Assembly: GCA_965207025.1 (NCBI GenBank) | Contig: OZ242258.1 | Location: 4,154,001-4,218,000 of the forward strand | DNA length: 64,000 bases | Source of the DNA: Bin87 sp034423595 | GTDB lineage: Bacteria > Chloroflexota > Dehalococcoidia > Lucifugimonadales > UBA3495 | Reading direction: 5' to 3' | Part shown: positions 39,773 through 49,928 of the stretch, piece by piece | How the letters are laid out: each line of letters opens with the position of its first letter | Numbering within the stretch: the stretch's first letter is position 1 | Made by a program: the position numbers and the translations under genes | The notes under the pieces: generated by a model | The model's input: only the letters and a program-made list of their open reading frames with translations | Databases searched by the model: none | Told to the model about the DNA's origin: nothing

Positions 39773-42700
39773 ATGACTACCCTCACCGAAACTGACGTCG
39801 AACAGGCCACCCTGGAATGGCTTGCCGTTTTGGGCTGGCAGGTGGCCCATGGCTCGGACATAGCCCCGGACGCGCTGGGCGCGGAGCGGGACGACTACGG
39901 GCAGGCGGTCCTGGAACGACGGCTGCGGGATACCCTGGACAGGCTGAACCCTGAATTGCCCGACTCTGCGGTTGAAGACGCTCTCCGCAAGCTGACCCGG
40001 CCCGAAGGGGCCACCCTGGAGACCCGCAACCGGGAGTTCCACCGGATGCTGGTCAACGGCGTCAACGTGGAGTACCGGGCAAGCGACGGCAGCATCCGGG
40101 GCGAGCCGGTCCGTGTCCTCGATTTCGAGGACTGGGCAGCTAACGACTGGCTGGCGGTCAACCAGTTCACCGTTACCCAAACAGCGGGCGGGAACCGAAA
40201 CACCCGCCGCCCCGATGTCGTCCTGTTCGTGAACGGCCTGCCCCTGGGCGTCATCGAACTGAAGAATCCCGCCGACGCTGACGCCACCATCTGGACCGCC
40301 TGGCAGCAGCTCCAGACCTACCAGGCCGAACTGACCACCCTGTTCTCCATGAACGAAGTCCTGATGGTCTCCGACGGTCTGGCCGCCCGCGTCGGCGCCC
40401 TGGGCACCGGGCAAGAATGGTTTAAGCCCTGGCGCACCACCACCGGGGAAGCGCTGGCGGATTCCAGCCTGGCCGAGTTGCAGGTGATGCTGGAGGGCGT
40501 GTGCCAACCGGAGCGCTTCCTGGCCCTGCTGCGGGACTTCATCGTGTTTGACGACGACGGCAGCGGCAAGCCGGTGAAGAAGCTGGCCGGCTATCACCAG
40601 TTCCACGCCGTCCGCGCCGCCGTGGGTGAGACCCTGCGGGCGGCGGAGTTGCGGCAGGCGGTACGGGCCGTCGCCGAGGAAGGAGGCCGTTACGAGTCGG
40701 GAACAAGGCCCGGCGGCGAACCTGGCGACCGGCGCATTGGGGTGGTCTGGCACACCCAGGGTTCGGGCAAGAGCCTGACCATGGCCTTCTACGCCGGGGC
40801 CATCGTGCGCGAGCCGGCCATGCAGAACCCCACCATCGTAGTGCTCACGGACCGCAACGACCTGGACGACCAGCTCTTCGGCACCTTCTCCCGCTGTCAG
40901 GACCTGCTGCGCCAGCCGCCTATACAGGCCGAAAGCCGGGCCGACCTGCGGCAGAAGTTATCGGTGGCGGCCGGCGGCGTGGTGTTCACCACCATCCAGA
41001 AGTTCTTTCCCGAGGAGCGGGGCGACAGTCATCCCACCCTATCGGAACGGCGCAACATCGTGGTCATCGCCGACGAGGCCCACCGCAGCCAGTACGACTT
41101 CATCGACGGCTACGCCCGGCACATGAGGGACGCCCTGCCCAACGCCTCCTTCGTCGGCTTCACCGGGACGCCCATTGAGCTGGAGGACGCCAACACCCGG
41201 GCGGTGTTCGGCGATTACATCAGCATCTACGACATCCGGCGCTCCGTGGAGGACGGGGCCACGGTGCCCATCCACTACGAAAGCCGCCTGGCCAGGCTGG
41301 AACTGGACGATGCTCAGCGGCCCACCATTGACCCGGACTTCGAGGAGGCCACCGAGGGCGAGGAAATCGAGCAAAGGGAGCGGCTGAAGACCAAGTGGGC
41401 GCAGTTGGAGGCCGTCGTCGGCGCTCCCGACCGGGTAAGGCAGATAGCCCAGGACATAGTTGATCACTTCGAGCAGCGATTGGAAGCGCTTGACGGCAAG
41501 GCCATGGTGGTGTGCATGAGCCGCCGCATCTGCGTTGACCTGTACGACGAACTGGTTCGCCTGCGCCCGGAGTGGCATGGCGGCAATGATGGCGAGGGCG
41601 CCATCAAGGTGGTGATGACCGGCTCAGTATCGGACCCGCCGAAGTGGCAGCGGCACGTGAGGAACAAGGCCCGCCGGGAGACATTGGCCAATCGCTTCCG
41701 GGACCCCGACGACCCATTCAAGGTGGTGTTGGTGCGGGACATGTGGCTGACCGGCTTCGACGCGCCCAGCCTGCACACCATGTACCTGGACAAGCCCATG
41801 CGTGGACACGGGCTGATGCAGGCGATAGCCCGGGTGAACCGGGTGTTCCGGGACAAGCCCGGCGGGTTGGTGGTGGACTACCTGGGATTGGCCAACGACC
41901 TGCGGCGGGCATTGGCCACGTACACGGAGAGCGGAGGAACCGGGCGCGCCGCCATCGACAAGGAAGAAGCGGTGGCGGTGATGCTGGAGAAGCACGAAGT
42001 GTGCTGCGCCCTGTTCCACGGCTTCGACTGGTCGAAATGGGCGTCCGGCGGGCCAGCGGAGCGGTTGGGGCTTCTTCCGGCCGCTCAGGAACATATCCTG
42101 GGTCAAGAAAACGGCAAAGACCGCTGCATGACGGCGGTCCGCGAACTCTCCCAGGCCTTCGCCCTGGCCGTGCCCCACGAGGAAACCCACCGCATCCGTG
42201 CCGACGTGGGCTTCTTCCAGACGGTGCGGGCGGCGTTGTCCAAGTCGTCTCCTACGGATACGCAATCGGACGAGGAAATGAACCTGGCGATACGCCAGAT
42301 CGTTTCCCGGGCCGTGGCTTCGGAAGGAGTCCTGGACATCTTCGCGGCAGCGGGGTTGGACAAGCCGGACATCTCAGTGCTGTCCGAAGACTTCCTGGCC
42401 GAGGTGCAGGGAATGCCCCAGCGCAACCTGGCGGTGGAGTTGCTGCAAAATCTGCTGCGAGGCGAGGTGGCAGTCCGCCGGCGCACCAACGTAGTACAGG
42501 CCCGCTCCTTCGCCGAGATGCTGGAACAGACCCTCCGCCGCTACCAGAACCGGGCGGTTGAGGCGGCGCAGGTGATAGAGGAGCTGATCCAACTGGCCCG
42601 GGAAATGCGGGAAGCCGCCGCCAGGGGCGAAAGGCTGGGCCTGACGGATGACGAACTGGCCTTCTACGACGCCCTGGAGACCAACGACAGCGCCGTGCAG

Positions 42701-42928
42701 GTTCTGGGCGACGAAACCCTCCGCGCCATCGCGCGCGAGTTGGTGGAGACCGTGCGGGGCAACGTTACAATTGACTGGACGCTGCGGGAAAACGTCCGCG
42801 CCCAGCTCCGTGTCCTGGTCCGGCGCATCCTGCGCAAGCACGGGTATCCGCCCGACAAGCAAGAGAGAGCCACCCGAACGGTGCTTGAACAGGCGGAAGT
42901 GCTATCCGAAGGGTGGGCGGTGGCTTAA
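39773..42928 (+). CDS. hsdR: Type I restriction enzyme HsdR (endonuclease/translocase)
   Basis: A 1,051-residue protein, full length for the family. The nuclease domain has RRPDVVLFVNGLPLGVIELK at about residues 145-165 (PD...ExK). The helicase motor follows: WHTQGSGKSLTM (Walker A, near 325), VVLTDRNDLDDQLF, VIADEAHRSQYD (DEAH, near 433), VGFTGTPIE and, further on, MWLTGFDAPSLHTMYLDKPM with QAIARVNRVF (motifs V-VI, about 655-690). The C-terminal helical part contacts HsdM. Together with HsdM and HsdS it translocates and cuts unmodified DNA. All motifs look intact. The start is 3 bp after the DUF5615 stop. Confidence 0.96.
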   Translation: MTTLTETDVEQATLEWLAVLGWQVAHGSDIAPDALGAERDDYGQAVLERRLRDTLDRLNPELPDSAVEDALRKLTRPEGATLETRNREFHRMLVNGVNVEYRASDGSIRGEPVRVLDFEDWAANDWLAVNQFTVTQTAGGNRNTRRPDVVLFVNGLPLGVIELKNPADADATIWTAWQQLQTYQAELTTLFSMNEVLMVSDGLAARVGALGTGQEWFKPWRTTTGEALADSSLAELQVMLEGVCQPERFLALLRDFIVFDDDGSGKPVKKLAGYHQFHAVRAAVGETLRAAELRQAVRAVAEEGGRYESGTRPGGEPGDRRIGVVWHTQGSGKSLTMAFYAGAIVREPAMQNPTIVVLTDRNDLDDQLFGTFSRCQDLLRQPPIQAESRADLRQKLSVAAGGVVFTTIQKFFPEERGDSHPTLSERRNIVVIADEAHRSQYDFIDGYARHMRDALPNASFVGFTGTPIELEDANTRAVFGDYISIYDIRRSVEDGATVPIHYESRLARLELDDAQRPTIDPDFEEATEGEEIEQRERLKTKWAQLEAVVGAPDRVRQIAQDIVDHFEQRLEALDGKAMVVCMSRRICVDLYDELVRLRPEWHGGNDGEGAIKVVMTGSVSDPPKWQRHVRNKARRETLANRFRDPDDPFKVVLVRDMWLTGFDAPSLHTMYLDKPMRGHGLMQAIARVNRVFRDKPGGLVVDYLGLANDLRRALATYTESGGTGRAAIDKEEAVAVMLEKHEVCCALFHGFDWSKWASGGPAERLGLLPAAQEHILGQENGKDRCMTAVRELSQAFALAVPHEETHRIRADVGFFQTVRAALSKSSPTDTQSDEEMNLAIRQIVSRAVASEGVLDIFAAAGLDKPDISVLSEDFLAEVQGMPQRNLAVELLQNLLRGEVAVRRRTNVVQARSFAEMLEQTLRRYQNRAVEAAQVIEELIQLAREMREAAARGERLGLTDDELAFYDALETNDSAVQVLGDETLRAIARELVETVRGNVTIDWTLRENVRAQLRVLVRRILRKHGYPPDKQERATRTVLEQAEVLSEGWAVA

Positions 42929-43099
42929 TCCGACCATTGCCTTGGTGGTGGGAGGTAAGCCGTGCGCCAATTACGGGACTGTCCATCGCCGAGTGTTCCC
43001 ACCTGACCCGAGCAGGCAGCACTGGCATTTGGCGTTCAGAATGCTTACTATGACATCCAAGGTGCATGTCCAGCCTCGGCTCCAGATAGGAGTACCCCA

Positions 43100-43819
43100 A
43101 TGGAAAGTTCCACCCACGACATTTGCCGAGCTTTCAACGAAGCCGCTGCTGACGAGGTGATAGTCTCCGCACGTTTCGAAGTTCTTGATAGTGCTCGCTC
43201 CTCATTTGCGGGTATTGCTGATATAAGCCAAACTGTCGGATGGATCCAACGGGACGATCAAGAACTCTCCGTGGCACTCCTCGCGCGACTCGCATCAGAA
43301 CTCGCGGCCGGAATATCACTGCTTTTGCGGCAAATGCACACATACCCAGCTGGCGCATTGTTGAGACATATGATCGAAATTGAGTATTTGATGTTTCTCG
43401 GGTACTTAGACGAAGCGCAATTCAAACGACGGTATAGGGCGGACGCTAGTGAGCTTCGCAGTGAATTCTCGCCGCAAAGGATGAGAAAGGCCAGTGGCGG
43501 AATGTTTCGAGATTTAGAATATTGGCAGCATTGTGAACTCGGAGGACACCCGCATCCAAAATCCCGAGTGTTGCTGTCACAATATAGCAATGACGTGCCT
43601 CCTCAAGCATTCATCCTGCCCGATGCGGTACACCATCTCCGTCGATTTTGGACATCGCTCAAGTTGGTGCTCGCGCGGTCCGGTCATGGTGAATCCGCGT
43701 ATAGCCAACACGTTGACCCATTAGAGGACGCTATCAACCGGTGGACGCAAGTCGAAAACCACTTGATCCTGTCGTTTCATGGCCTAGCCGCAGACGTGAT
43801 AGAGTCATCCTCAAAGTAG
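43100..43819 (+). CDS. Helical protein of unknown function after hsdR
   Basis: A 239-residue, mostly alpha-helical soluble protein from ATG 43100. The middle has LARLASELAAGISLLLRQMH, then AGALLRHMIEIEYLMFLGYL and later CELGGHPHPKSRVLL. The pattern resembles DUF5677/HEPN-like helical proteins, and RHMIE could be part of an R-x4-6-H type motif, but spacing does not fit clearly. GC content is lower than for hsdR, pointing to transfer. It lies 171 bp after hsdR on the same strand and may end the defence operon. If it is a HEPN protein, it could be the partner of the nucleotidyltransferase domain fused to HsdS. Confidence 0.6.
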   Translation: MESSTHDICRAFNEAAADEVIVSARFEVLDSARSSFAGIADISQTVGWIQRDDQELSVALLARLASELAAGISLLLRQMHTYPAGALLRHMIEIEYLMFLGYLDEAQFKRRYRADASELRSEFSPQRMRKASGGMFRDLEYWQHCELGGHPHPKSRVLLSQYSNDVPPQAFILPDAVHHLRRFWTSLKLVLARSGHGESAYSQHVDPLEDAINRWTQVENHLILSFHGLAADVIESSSK

Positions 43820-44162
43820 TTTAACGGATCAGAAGCCGTACCCTTCCCTTGAGCGAGCGGGTCTGAACTCCCCGTCGCAATTATGCCGGTAACTTGAGCA
43901 ATGCAGCACAACCCAGCTACAGGCTATCTTGGGAAGAGGTGCACTTACAGCCCCATCCACATCTCGAAGATGGTACTGTCTACCGTCAAGTCAGGCCCAC
44001 CAAGCTGGACAAAATCAAGAACCTTTCACATCAGGTTCACCCTGGGCTTATAGGCGCCCTTGGCAGTATCCATAGTGAGGCCGCGATTGGCTTGACGATG
44101 GAAAGGTCGTCGTGGCAGTCGCAAAGGGTCCGTAGCTCCAATCAGGGCATCGCAACCGGGCG
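43820..44162. other. Stretch without a recognisable gene
   Basis: Nothing here gives a supported gene. A plus-strand frame from 43894 lacks family resemblance and a good start signal and runs through the terminator. It forms the junction between the defence island and locus 2. Confidence 0.45.
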
Positions 44163-44196
44163 AGGCCGCTCCGGCAATCCGTCGGGGCGGCCTTTT
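44163..44196 (+). terminator. Rho-independent terminator at the end of the defence island
   Basis: AGGCCGCTCC (44163-44172) pairs over 10 positions (one T-G) with GGGGCGGCCT (44184-44193), followed by TTTT. It stops plus-strand transcription from the hsdR side before locus 2. A decayed copy is at 968-998. Confidence 0.65.
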
Positions 44197-44332
44197 GCCG
44201 GTCACGCCGTCAAGGAAGGACATTGCCGTTCCCTCGGCAGCCGTATAGGGGGCGCTGGATCACCGCATCTCTAAACGGCGTCGGTGTCATGGTGCAGAGC
44301 AAGGGGCCGGGGCGGCCCCCTCCGCCGGACTG

Positions 44333-44395
44333 CTGCCCCGGCGCAGCCCCAAGCTGGTCCTCCACTATGGTCATGGTTCCCACGGCGTCGGGCAA
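44333..44395 (-). pseudogene. Remnant of the 3' end of a giant Calx-beta gene (second copy)
   Basis: Same remnant as at 1-69 (LPDAVGTMTIVEDQ). Sequence from 44327 on aligns with window position 1 on, so the remnant was duplicated together with the membrane protein gene. Confidence 0.7.
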
Positions 44396-44443
44396 CTGCT
44401 TCCCTCTACCATAGGCGGCCTGGGCGAATGTGAGGTTCCCCGG

Positions 44444-44980
44444 TCAGGCTGAGCGGCGCATTCTTGCCCACAGCCGGAGCGTCCCGCCGGCGCACACCGC
44501 CGCCAGCGTGGCCGCGATCAGTATCGTCTTGACCAGGGTGAACGCCGCCGCCAGCCAGGCCAGCGGAGACGGCGCCCCGTCGTGGCTCAGCGCCAGCGCG
44601 GCCACCGTGACGTTCTCCAGCACGTCCGCAAAGGCCAGGGCCAAAGGCAGCAGGTACAGCGGCGCTCCGCCGCGAAAGAGCCGGAACAGCAGGACCGCGA
44701 ACAGCAGGCCGTAGCAGGCCGGAAACACCATGTCGATGGTCAGCGCGGTGGTGGCGTAGACGGCCCTGGCGCCGGCGTCGAGGCCGTCCAGGGCGTCGAA
44801 CAGGGCCGCCGCCTCCCCTGGCGTGTACCAGCCCCGGCCGTCGAGCAGGTCCAACCCGCCCAGCCGTACCTGGCGCCAGGCCAGGCCCGCCACGCAGCCG
44901 GCGACGCCCGCCAATGCCGCCGCCGCCACCCTCCAGTTGGCGCATCGCTCCACCGTCCCGCCAACCGACAATGCCATCAT
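44444..44980 (-). CDS. Four-helix integral membrane protein of unknown function (copy 2)
   Basis: 178 residues, differing from the copy at 118-654 by only a few substitutions (for example Ile to Ala near residue 154 and Arg to Trp near 17), with no frameshift. The four hydrophobic segments and the ATG-ATG start are kept. It lies downstream of the 820-residue Calx-beta gene on the same strand. Preservation of the frame in both loci supports function. Confidence 0.75.
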   Translation of the reverse strand: MMALSVGGTVERCANWRVAAAALAGVAGCVAGLAWRQVRLGGLDLLDGRGWYTPGEAAALFDALDGLDAGARAVYATTALTIDMVFPACYGLLFAVLLFRLFRGGAPLYLLPLALAFADVLENVTVAALALSHDGAPSPLAWLAAAFTLVKTILIAATLAAVCAGGTLRLWARMRRSA

Positions 44981-45287
44981 CTCCTCCCGACCGGCCGTGC
45001 CGCCATTCCCAGCGAGTTTCGCTTCTCCGCCGCCTTCCGCCGGCGCTGGGCCCGGAGCGACCTGCCCGCGACCACGCCCGCGACGGACTGCACGTTCTCA
45101 GTCTATCACGTCGGCGCGGCCACCGGGGGCGCGCCGCTCCGGGTCTCGAGGCCGGCCATCGCCGCCGCCCGGGACGGCGGCTGCCCGCCTTCCCCGGTCC
45201 GGCTTGCCCGCCGCCTTTCCCGTGCCGCCGCGGCGAGGCTGAACGCTGGCTCATGCGCAATGCAATGCCGGGTCATCCATTCAAAAT

Positions 45288-45315
45288 GCCACAGCCCCCG
45301 AAAGGAGGCTGTGGC
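45288..45315 (-). terminator. Rho-independent terminator after the 820-residue Calx-beta gene
   Basis: GCCACAGCC (45288-45296) pairs perfectly with GGCTGTGGC (45307-45315). In the minus direction the stem is followed by ATTTT. It lies 31 bp past the stop codon. Confidence 0.75.
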
Positions 45316-45345
45316 GGGTTTCCGTCGGGGATGGACGGGGTGGGA

Positions 45346-47808
45346 TCAGCGAGTGGTGAGCCGGCCCTCCGCCCAGCTTGCTTGCAAGGGAAGATGGGCG
45401 TCCCCGACCAGGTTGCTGAGTTCGACGTAGATCCGGTCGTTGTGCTCGAAGTAGGCGTCCGGGCTGATGTGCACGTCGAGCACCTTCGAGACTTCCCCGG
45501 CGGCGAAGGTGATGGTGCCGCTGGTCCCGCCGTCGTCGTCCTGGAAGTCTTCGCCGGGCCAGAGCCACTGGCTGAAGGTTCCCAGCTCGTAGTCCACGGT
45601 TACCGTTCCCGCCGCGGCCTGGCTCAGAACGACCGGGAACTCCAGCTTTCCTCCCGCCCGAGCCTTGTCCTGGGCGTCGCTGATGGTGAGACGCGGCCCG
45701 GACGGCTCGTCGTCGTCCGTGACGACCACGGAGGCCGAGCCAGAACCGACAATCTCGTAATTGCTGTTCGCGTTCACGGTGACCGTGATCGACCCGTCGG
45801 GTTCATCCTCGTGGTCGGGCACCGGCGAGATGCGGAGCTCAGCGCTTCTCCTAACTGGAACAATCACCTCCCGGACGCCGTTCGGGACCCCGAAGTCGCC
45901 CGTTGTGGTTACTGTCAGGGATACCGTCACGTCCTGGTACGAGGCGGGGTTGATGTAGATCCCGAAGGTCGCCGTGCCGTTTTCAGGGACGCCGTTGCGG
46001 CCACGTTCGTAATCCGCCGCTCTAATCGAGACCTTGGGTAGGTCGTCGTCGATGATGTTGACGCTGGCCTTGCTGGGGGAGCCTACCCGGTAGCCGTTGC
46101 TGGCCTTGATGGAGAAGGACATGGAATAGTCGGCTTCGTCGTAGTTGTTGTCGTCGCTGGGCTGGGTGAACGTGGTGGTCGCTCCGGTGATCGTCTCCTT
46201 CCGGTCGATGTTGATAAGTCCGGGGACTTCACTCTTCAACGTGACCATCAGCGTCTGGCCGTCCGCCAGCGGCGGCGTCGCGGTGATCGTGAAGGTGGCG
46301 TCCTCGCCTTCGTTGATGTCCGGGCCGCCGGCGATGGTGATCGTCGGGTTGTTGACGGGCGTCGCCTCGTCGTCGTTCACCGTGACGCTGGCCTCGGCCG
46401 GATCCCCCACCCGGTAGCCGTAGCCGGCCTTGACCGTCGCGGTGACCGCGCCGTCCGGCTCGTCCAGGTTGTCGTCGGTGGTGGCAACGGTGAAGTCGTG
46501 GGAGCTGACCAGCGGGACGCTGACGGTTCGAGCGCCCTTGCTCACGCCGAACTCTCCGGTGGCGCCGATGGCCACGGACACCGACAGCCAGTTGTTGGAC
46601 GGGGCCGGGTTTGCCGTGAGCGTAAAGGTCGCGTCTCCGCCTTCCGTCACGGCGCCGCCGCCCGTGATGGTGATCACGGGGCCGTCGTTGTCGGCCACGT
46701 CCACGCTGCCCGAGGACGGATTGCCCACGCCGTAGCCGCTGCCCGGCTGGACCGTCGCGGTGATGGTGCCGCCCTGCGATTGGACGTTGTCGTCGGTCGT
46801 GCCGACGCTGAGGGTCGCGGAGCCGCCGGTTGGGACGGTGACGGTTTTAACGCCGTCGTTCACGCCGGAAAGCCCCGAGGCCACAACGTCCACCGTCACC
46901 GGCAATGACTGGTACGGGGCCGGGCTGGCGGTGACGGTGAAGGTCGCCGCCTGGCCTTCCTCGACGTCGGCGCCGCCGGAGACCCGGACCTTGGGAGTGT
47001 CGTCGTCGGTCACGTGGATCGTGGCGGCGGCCGGGGCGCCGACGGTGTAGCCGTCGCCGGCCTGGACCGTCGCGGTAACGGTGCCGTTCGGCTCGTTGAC
47101 GTGGTCGGCGATCAGGGGCACCTTGAATGTCGCGCTGCCGTCGCCCGTGGTGGGAAGGGTGACGGTGTAAATGCCGGTCTTCACGCCGAAGTCGCCGGTG
47201 GCCGTCACGTTCACGTTGACCGTAATTCCCTGGTATGGCGTCGAGCTCGGGGTGAGCGTGAACCACACTTTACCCCAAGCTTCGCTGGTGTAGAGGTCGG
47301 ACCATCGGCTGATGCTGACCTGGGGAATGGCGTAGTCGTCGTCCGACACCACCACCGTGCTCCAGCCGGCCGACCGGGACACCCGGTACCCGGCGTTGTT
47401 TCCGGGCGCGGTCAGCTGGGCCGTGATTATGCCGCGCGGTTCCTTGGCGGAATCGTCCACCGTGCCAACCCGCAGCGTGGCCGTCGTTTGTCCGGCGGGT
47501 ATGGTGACCGTCTTCGGCCCGGTGTCGGCGACCGTCGCCACGTTCCCGCTGGCCGGCCACTCGCCCACGGTGACGGCAATCGTCAGATCGGAAGTGGAGG
47601 TCTGCGACGCCGTGATGATGAACACCGCGTCGTTTCCTTCGTTCACGTCGTCCTGGGACTCGACGCTGACCTCGGGCAGCCACGTCTGCGCGCCGGAGCG
47701 CTCCGCGGGCAGAGCGAACAGCGCCGCCACCACCAGCGCCGCCACCAGCAGCGGCAGGTAGCAGGGCCTGCGTGATCTTTTCAGCAAGTCAATCATCATT
47801 GTTGCCAT
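45346..47808 (-). CDS. Secreted Calx-beta repeat protein (820 aa)
   Basis: Begins at ATG 47808 with GGAG nine bases upstream. The signal peptide is about residues 5-41 (KRSRRPCYLPLLVAALVVAA then PAERSGAQT). Seven or so Calx-beta-type units follow, each with xxEGxxAxFxxxxxP, GxxTVTVP and a closing DDD/DND; the units are more diverged from each other than those in the giant proteins. The last unit (ISDAQDKARAGGKLEFPVVL onward) ends at SNLVGDAHLPLQASWAEG. There is no FN3 domain and no surface anchor. A calcium-binding extracellular matrix or adhesion role is likely. It shares the locus and transcription direction with the split giant gene upstream and the membrane protein downstream. Confidence 0.85.
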   Translation of the reverse strand: MATMMIDLLKRSRRPCYLPLLVAALVVAALFALPAERSGAQTWLPEVSVESQDDVNEGNDAVFIITASQTSTSDLTIAVTVGEWPASGNVATVADTGPKTVTIPAGQTTATLRVGTVDDSAKEPRGIITAQLTAPGNNAGYRVSRSAGWSTVVVSDDDYAIPQVSISRWSDLYTSEAWGKVWFTLTPSSTPYQGITVNVNVTATGDFGVKTGIYTVTLPTTGDGSATFKVPLIADHVNEPNGTVTATVQAGDGYTVGAPAAATIHVTDDDTPKVRVSGGADVEEGQAATFTVTASPAPYQSLPVTVDVVASGLSGVNDGVKTVTVPTGGSATLSVGTTDDNVQSQGGTITATVQPGSGYGVGNPSSGSVDVADNDGPVITITGGGAVTEGGDATFTLTANPAPSNNWLSVSVAIGATGEFGVSKGARTVSVPLVSSHDFTVATTDDNLDEPDGAVTATVKAGYGYRVGDPAEASVTVNDDEATPVNNPTITIAGGPDINEGEDATFTITATPPLADGQTLMVTLKSEVPGLINIDRKETITGATTTFTQPSDDNNYDEADYSMSFSIKASNGYRVGSPSKASVNIIDDDLPKVSIRAADYERGRNGVPENGTATFGIYINPASYQDVTVSLTVTTTGDFGVPNGVREVIVPVRRSAELRISPVPDHEDEPDGSITVTVNANSNYEIVGSGSASVVVTDDDEPSGPRLTISDAQDKARAGGKLEFPVVLSQAAAGTVTVDYELGTFSQWLWPGEDFQDDDGGTSGTITFAAGEVSKVLDVHISPDAYFEHNDRIYVELSNLVGDAHLPLQASWAEGRLTTR

Positions 47809-47838
47809 CCTATATTGCTCCGGCCTCTATTGCTCCGG
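47809..47838 (-). repeat. Tandem 15-bp duplication containing the ribosome-binding site
   Basis: CCTATATTGCTCCGG and CCTCTATTGCTCCGG are adjacent copies directly upstream of ATG 47808. In the coding sense each contains GGAG, so the ribosome-binding site is doubled. It may tune translation or result from slippage. Confidence 0.5.
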
Positions 47839-47872
47839 TCCGCATTCTTGCACCGCTAACCATTATTGCAGT

Positions 47873-47906
47873 TTCCGGCCAGCGCCGCAAATGCCGCTGG
47901 CCGGAA
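47873..47906 (-). terminator. 11-bp hairpin after the split Calx-beta gene
   Basis: TTCCGGCCAGC (47873-47883) pairs with GCTGGCCGGAA (47896-47906) around a loop containing GCAAATG, the same family as 789-830. It lies about 100 bp past the stop at 48003 and ends that transcript or is a palindromic dispersed repeat. Confidence 0.5.
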
Positions 47907-48002
47907 CGCTCCGTCTGCCGACGACTGCCAGCGCCGCACCGGGGACGTTGGACCGCCGCGTCCCCAGATTGCGTTCTGCGCTGGCAGTCCGGCCGGGCCG
48001 GG

Positions 48003-49928
48003 CTAGTCGTCGTCCACGATGGTCATGGTTCCCACCGCGTCGGGCGAGACGAGGCTCCCGGGCAGGTACGCCTCCACCGCGAAGTACTCGTCCGGCTCCT
48101 CATCCTCGTCCTGCTCCAGCCACACCTCTCCCGTCAGCTCCGTCACCCCCGGCTTGAACACCAGCTCTCCCTCCGTCGTCTGGTAGTCGGACCGGTGCGC
48201 CCGGTCGTCCAGCAGGTGGTAGGCCGGCGCGGTGTACCACCGCACCCGGATCTCCTCGGCGGACGCCGCCGACAGCACCACCCGGAACTCCAGCACGTCG
48301 CCCTCCACCGCCGAGGCGTCCTCCACGGTGACGGTGATCTCCACCTCCGGCGCGGCGTCGTCGTCGTCTGCGACGCCGACCGTGGCCGCGCCCTGGGTCG
48401 AGGACACGGTGTAGCCGCTGCCGGCGTTCACCGTTGCGGTCACCGACCCGTCGGCCTCGTCGGCGTTATCGTCGGTGGTGCCCACGGTGAGGGTGGCGCT
48501 GCCCGAAGTGGGGACGGTCACCGTCCGCTTCCCCGTGGTGGCGCCGTAGTCGCCGCTCTGGGAAACCGTCACGCTCACCGCCAGGTCCGCCGCCGGGGCC
48601 GGGCTGGCGGTCACCGTGAAGACGGCGTCGCCGCCCTCGGTCACCCCGCCGCCCGCGCTGACGCTCACCACCGGCGTGGCATCGTTGTCGGACACGGCCA
48701 CCGTGGCCGCGCCCTGGGACGAGGACACGGTGTAGCCGCTGCCGGCGTTCACCGTGGCCGTGACCGACCCGTCGGTCTCGTCCGTGCTGTCGTCGGTGGA
48801 GCCCACGGTGAGGGTGGCGCTGCCCGTGGTGGGGACGGTCACCGTCCGCTTCCCCGTGGCCGCGCCGTAGTCGCCGCTCTGGGAGACCGTGACGCTCACC
48901 GCCAGGTTGGACGCCGGGGCCGGACTGGCGGTCACCGTGAAGACGGCGTCGCCGCCCTCGGTGATCCCGCTGCCGCCGGTAATGCTCACCACCGGCGTGG
49001 GGGCGTCGTCGTTGTCGGCCACGGCCACCGTGGCCGCGCCCTGGGTCGAGGACACGGTGTAGCCGCTGCCGGCGTCCACCGTGGCCGTCACCGACCCGTC
49101 GGCCTCGTCGGCGTTATCGTCGGTGGTGCCCACGGTGAGGGTGGCGCTGCCCGTGGTGGGGACGGTCACCGTGCGCTTCCCCGTGGTGGCGCCGTAGTCG
49201 CCGCTCTGGGATACCGTCACGCTCACCGCCAGGCTGGACGCCGGGGCCGGGTTGGCGGTCACCGTGAAGACGGCGTCGCCGCCCTCGGTCACCCCGCTGC
49301 CCGCGCTGACGCTCACCACCGGCGTGGGGGCGTCGTCGTTGTCGGACACGCTGACCGTGGCCGCCCCCTGGGACGAGGACACCGTGTAGCCGCTGCCGGC
49401 GTTCACCGTTGCGGTGACCGACCCGTCGGTCTCGTCGGCGTCGTCGTCGGTGGTGCCCACGGTGAGGGTGACGCTGCCCGTGGTGGGTATCGTCACCGTG
49501 CGCTGGCCCGTGGCCGCGCCGTAGTCGCCGCTCTGGGACACCGTGACGCTCACCGCCAGGTTGGCCGAAGGCGCCGGGCTGGCCGTCACCGTGAAGACGG
49601 CGTCCCCGCCCTCGGTGATGCCGCTGCCGGCGGAAATGCTCACCTCAGGCGTGGGCGGAGGCGGCGGCGTCTGCGCTGACGCCGCCTCCAGCGCCGTCAG
49701 CTCGGCAACCACCTCGTCCCACACCGGGCTGCTGTGCCGGTCCGCCATGTCCTGGGCCTGGGCCGCCGTCATCGGGCCGCCCGTGACGCCGGTGCCGTCG
49801 TGCTCGCCGAAGGCCAGCAGCACCCGGTTCCAGCGGTTCACGTGGGCCGCGCCGTGCTGGGTCTGCGACGCCAGCTCCCTGACCCTGGCGACCACGTCCG
49901 GGTCCACCGTGTAGCCCGTCTGCTCCTC
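48003..49928. repeat. 1.9 kb block identical to 55416-57341
   Basis: The 3' parts of copies C and B, with stop codon, align at a constant offset of 7413 bp. The first difference I see is at 49929 (A against G), after which the sequences diverge in domain content. Loss of all differences up to a sharp edge suggests recent gene conversion. Confidence 0.75.

Noticed and set aside
43894..44274. 126-codon plus-strand frame after the hsdR region
   Set aside because: No family resemblance or ribosome-binding site, and it runs through the 44163-44196 terminator.
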